DNA of 5,723 nt from contig DAOVKO010000140.1 of assembly GCA_030631725.1 (NCBI GenBank), forward strand, positions 1-5,723. Reading direction: 5' to 3'. The position numbers and the translations under genes were made by a program. The DNA comes from Actinomycetes bacterium. Lineage in GTDB: Bacteria; Planctomycetota; Phycisphaerae; JAACET01. Below, piece after piece: positions 5,477-5,723 of the stretch. The first letter of the stretch is position 1. Each line of letters starts with the position of its first letter. Under the pieces are notes generated by a model that worked only from the letters and a program-made list of their open reading frames with translations, ran no database searches and had not been told where the DNA came from.

Positions 5477-5723
5477 TCAATTATGTTTCAGGGCCAAGTG
5501 GTCGGCGTGAATTACCTCTTCCCGGGCGCTTGGGCCGAGCAGTTCTTTGAGATGTCTGGACTTTAGACCCTTGATCTTTCTCACCTGACTGGAGGAGTAA
5601 TTAACCCGCCCCTTGCCTATTGCTTGCCCATGCGGTCCGAGAACCTCGACCACCTGAGAGGCCCGGAAGCTTCCTTGCACAGAGGTAATGCCAATCGCCA
5701 GGAGACTCTTTCGAGATTTTAGA
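5477..5723 (-). CDS. proB: Glutamate 5-kinase, C-terminal PUA domain (5' end outside window)
   Basis: The last 81 codons of a gene entering from the right edge and ending at TGA (5479-5477). ProB phosphorylates glutamate to glutamyl 5-phosphate, the first step of proline synthesis, in the cytosol. What is visible matches the end of the family: SLLAIGITSVQGSFR, then VVEVLGPHGQAIGKGRVNYS, the hallmark SSSQVRKIKGLKS, and EEVIHADHLAL near the C-terminus. This is the PUA domain found in the longer, roughly 370-residue form of the enzyme; the amino-acid kinase domain lies outside. A GTG at 5680 is internal, as family sequence continues upstream of it. The downstream lipoprotein gene is 163 bp away on the same strand, so cotranscription is possible but not shown. 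Confidence 0.93.
   Translation of the reverse strand, partial: LKSRKSLLAIGITSVQGSFRASQVVEVLGPHGQAIGKGRVNYSSSQVRKIKGLKSRHLKELLGPSAREEVIHADHLALKHN

Noticed and set aside
5357..5566. Plus-strand open frame of 69 codons crossing the proB end and the tandem repeat
   Set aside because: It reads through the repeat and antisense to the conserved ProB PUA domain, with no ribosome site.

Overview
The window looks like a bacterial chromosome segment of moderately high GC, most likely from a planctomycete (Planctomycetota, perhaps the Phycisphaerae side). The best clue is a very large signal peptidase I carrying a zinc ribbon and a large beta-rich insertion. A secreted protein with a C-terminal beta module that I associate with planctomycetes, and a high share of exported lipoproteins, also fit. 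The taxonomic call is inference from protein style, not from a marker gene.

Layout, left to right. Bases 1-594 (+) are the C-terminal part of a DUF4139-domain protein whose start lies outside the window. Bases 655-1998 (+) encode a secreted protein with an HEXXH-X18-E gluzincin zinc-protease signature and a separate C-terminal beta domain. Bases 2011-2895 (+), 12 bp later, encode a putative lipoprotein with HEAT-like helical repeats. These last two are almost certainly cotranscribed. The strand then switches: only 11 bp separate the lipoprotein stop from the stop of the convergent signal peptidase gene (4616-2907, -). Upstream of that, on the same minus strand, lie a second lipoprotein with a possible BamE/SmpA-like N-terminal module (5313-4639) and, at the right edge, the C-terminal PUA part of ProB, glutamate 5-kinase (5723-5477, 5' end outside).

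The 163-bp gap between proB and the second lipoprotein gene holds an 8-bp tandem repeat of a type that looks like a dispersed intergenic element. The remaining gaps are short (11-60 bp). I see no tRNA, rRNA, CRISPR array, transposase or convincing Rho-independent terminator.

Functionally, the theme is the cell envelope: four of the six genes are exported or membrane proteins. The lipoprotein and the signal peptidase sit 22 bp apart and probably form one transcript, but nothing in the sequence shows that they act together. The most notable object is the signal peptidase, whose catalytic residues are all present while two extra modules are inserted between its conserved boxes. No complete new multi-gene system is evident.
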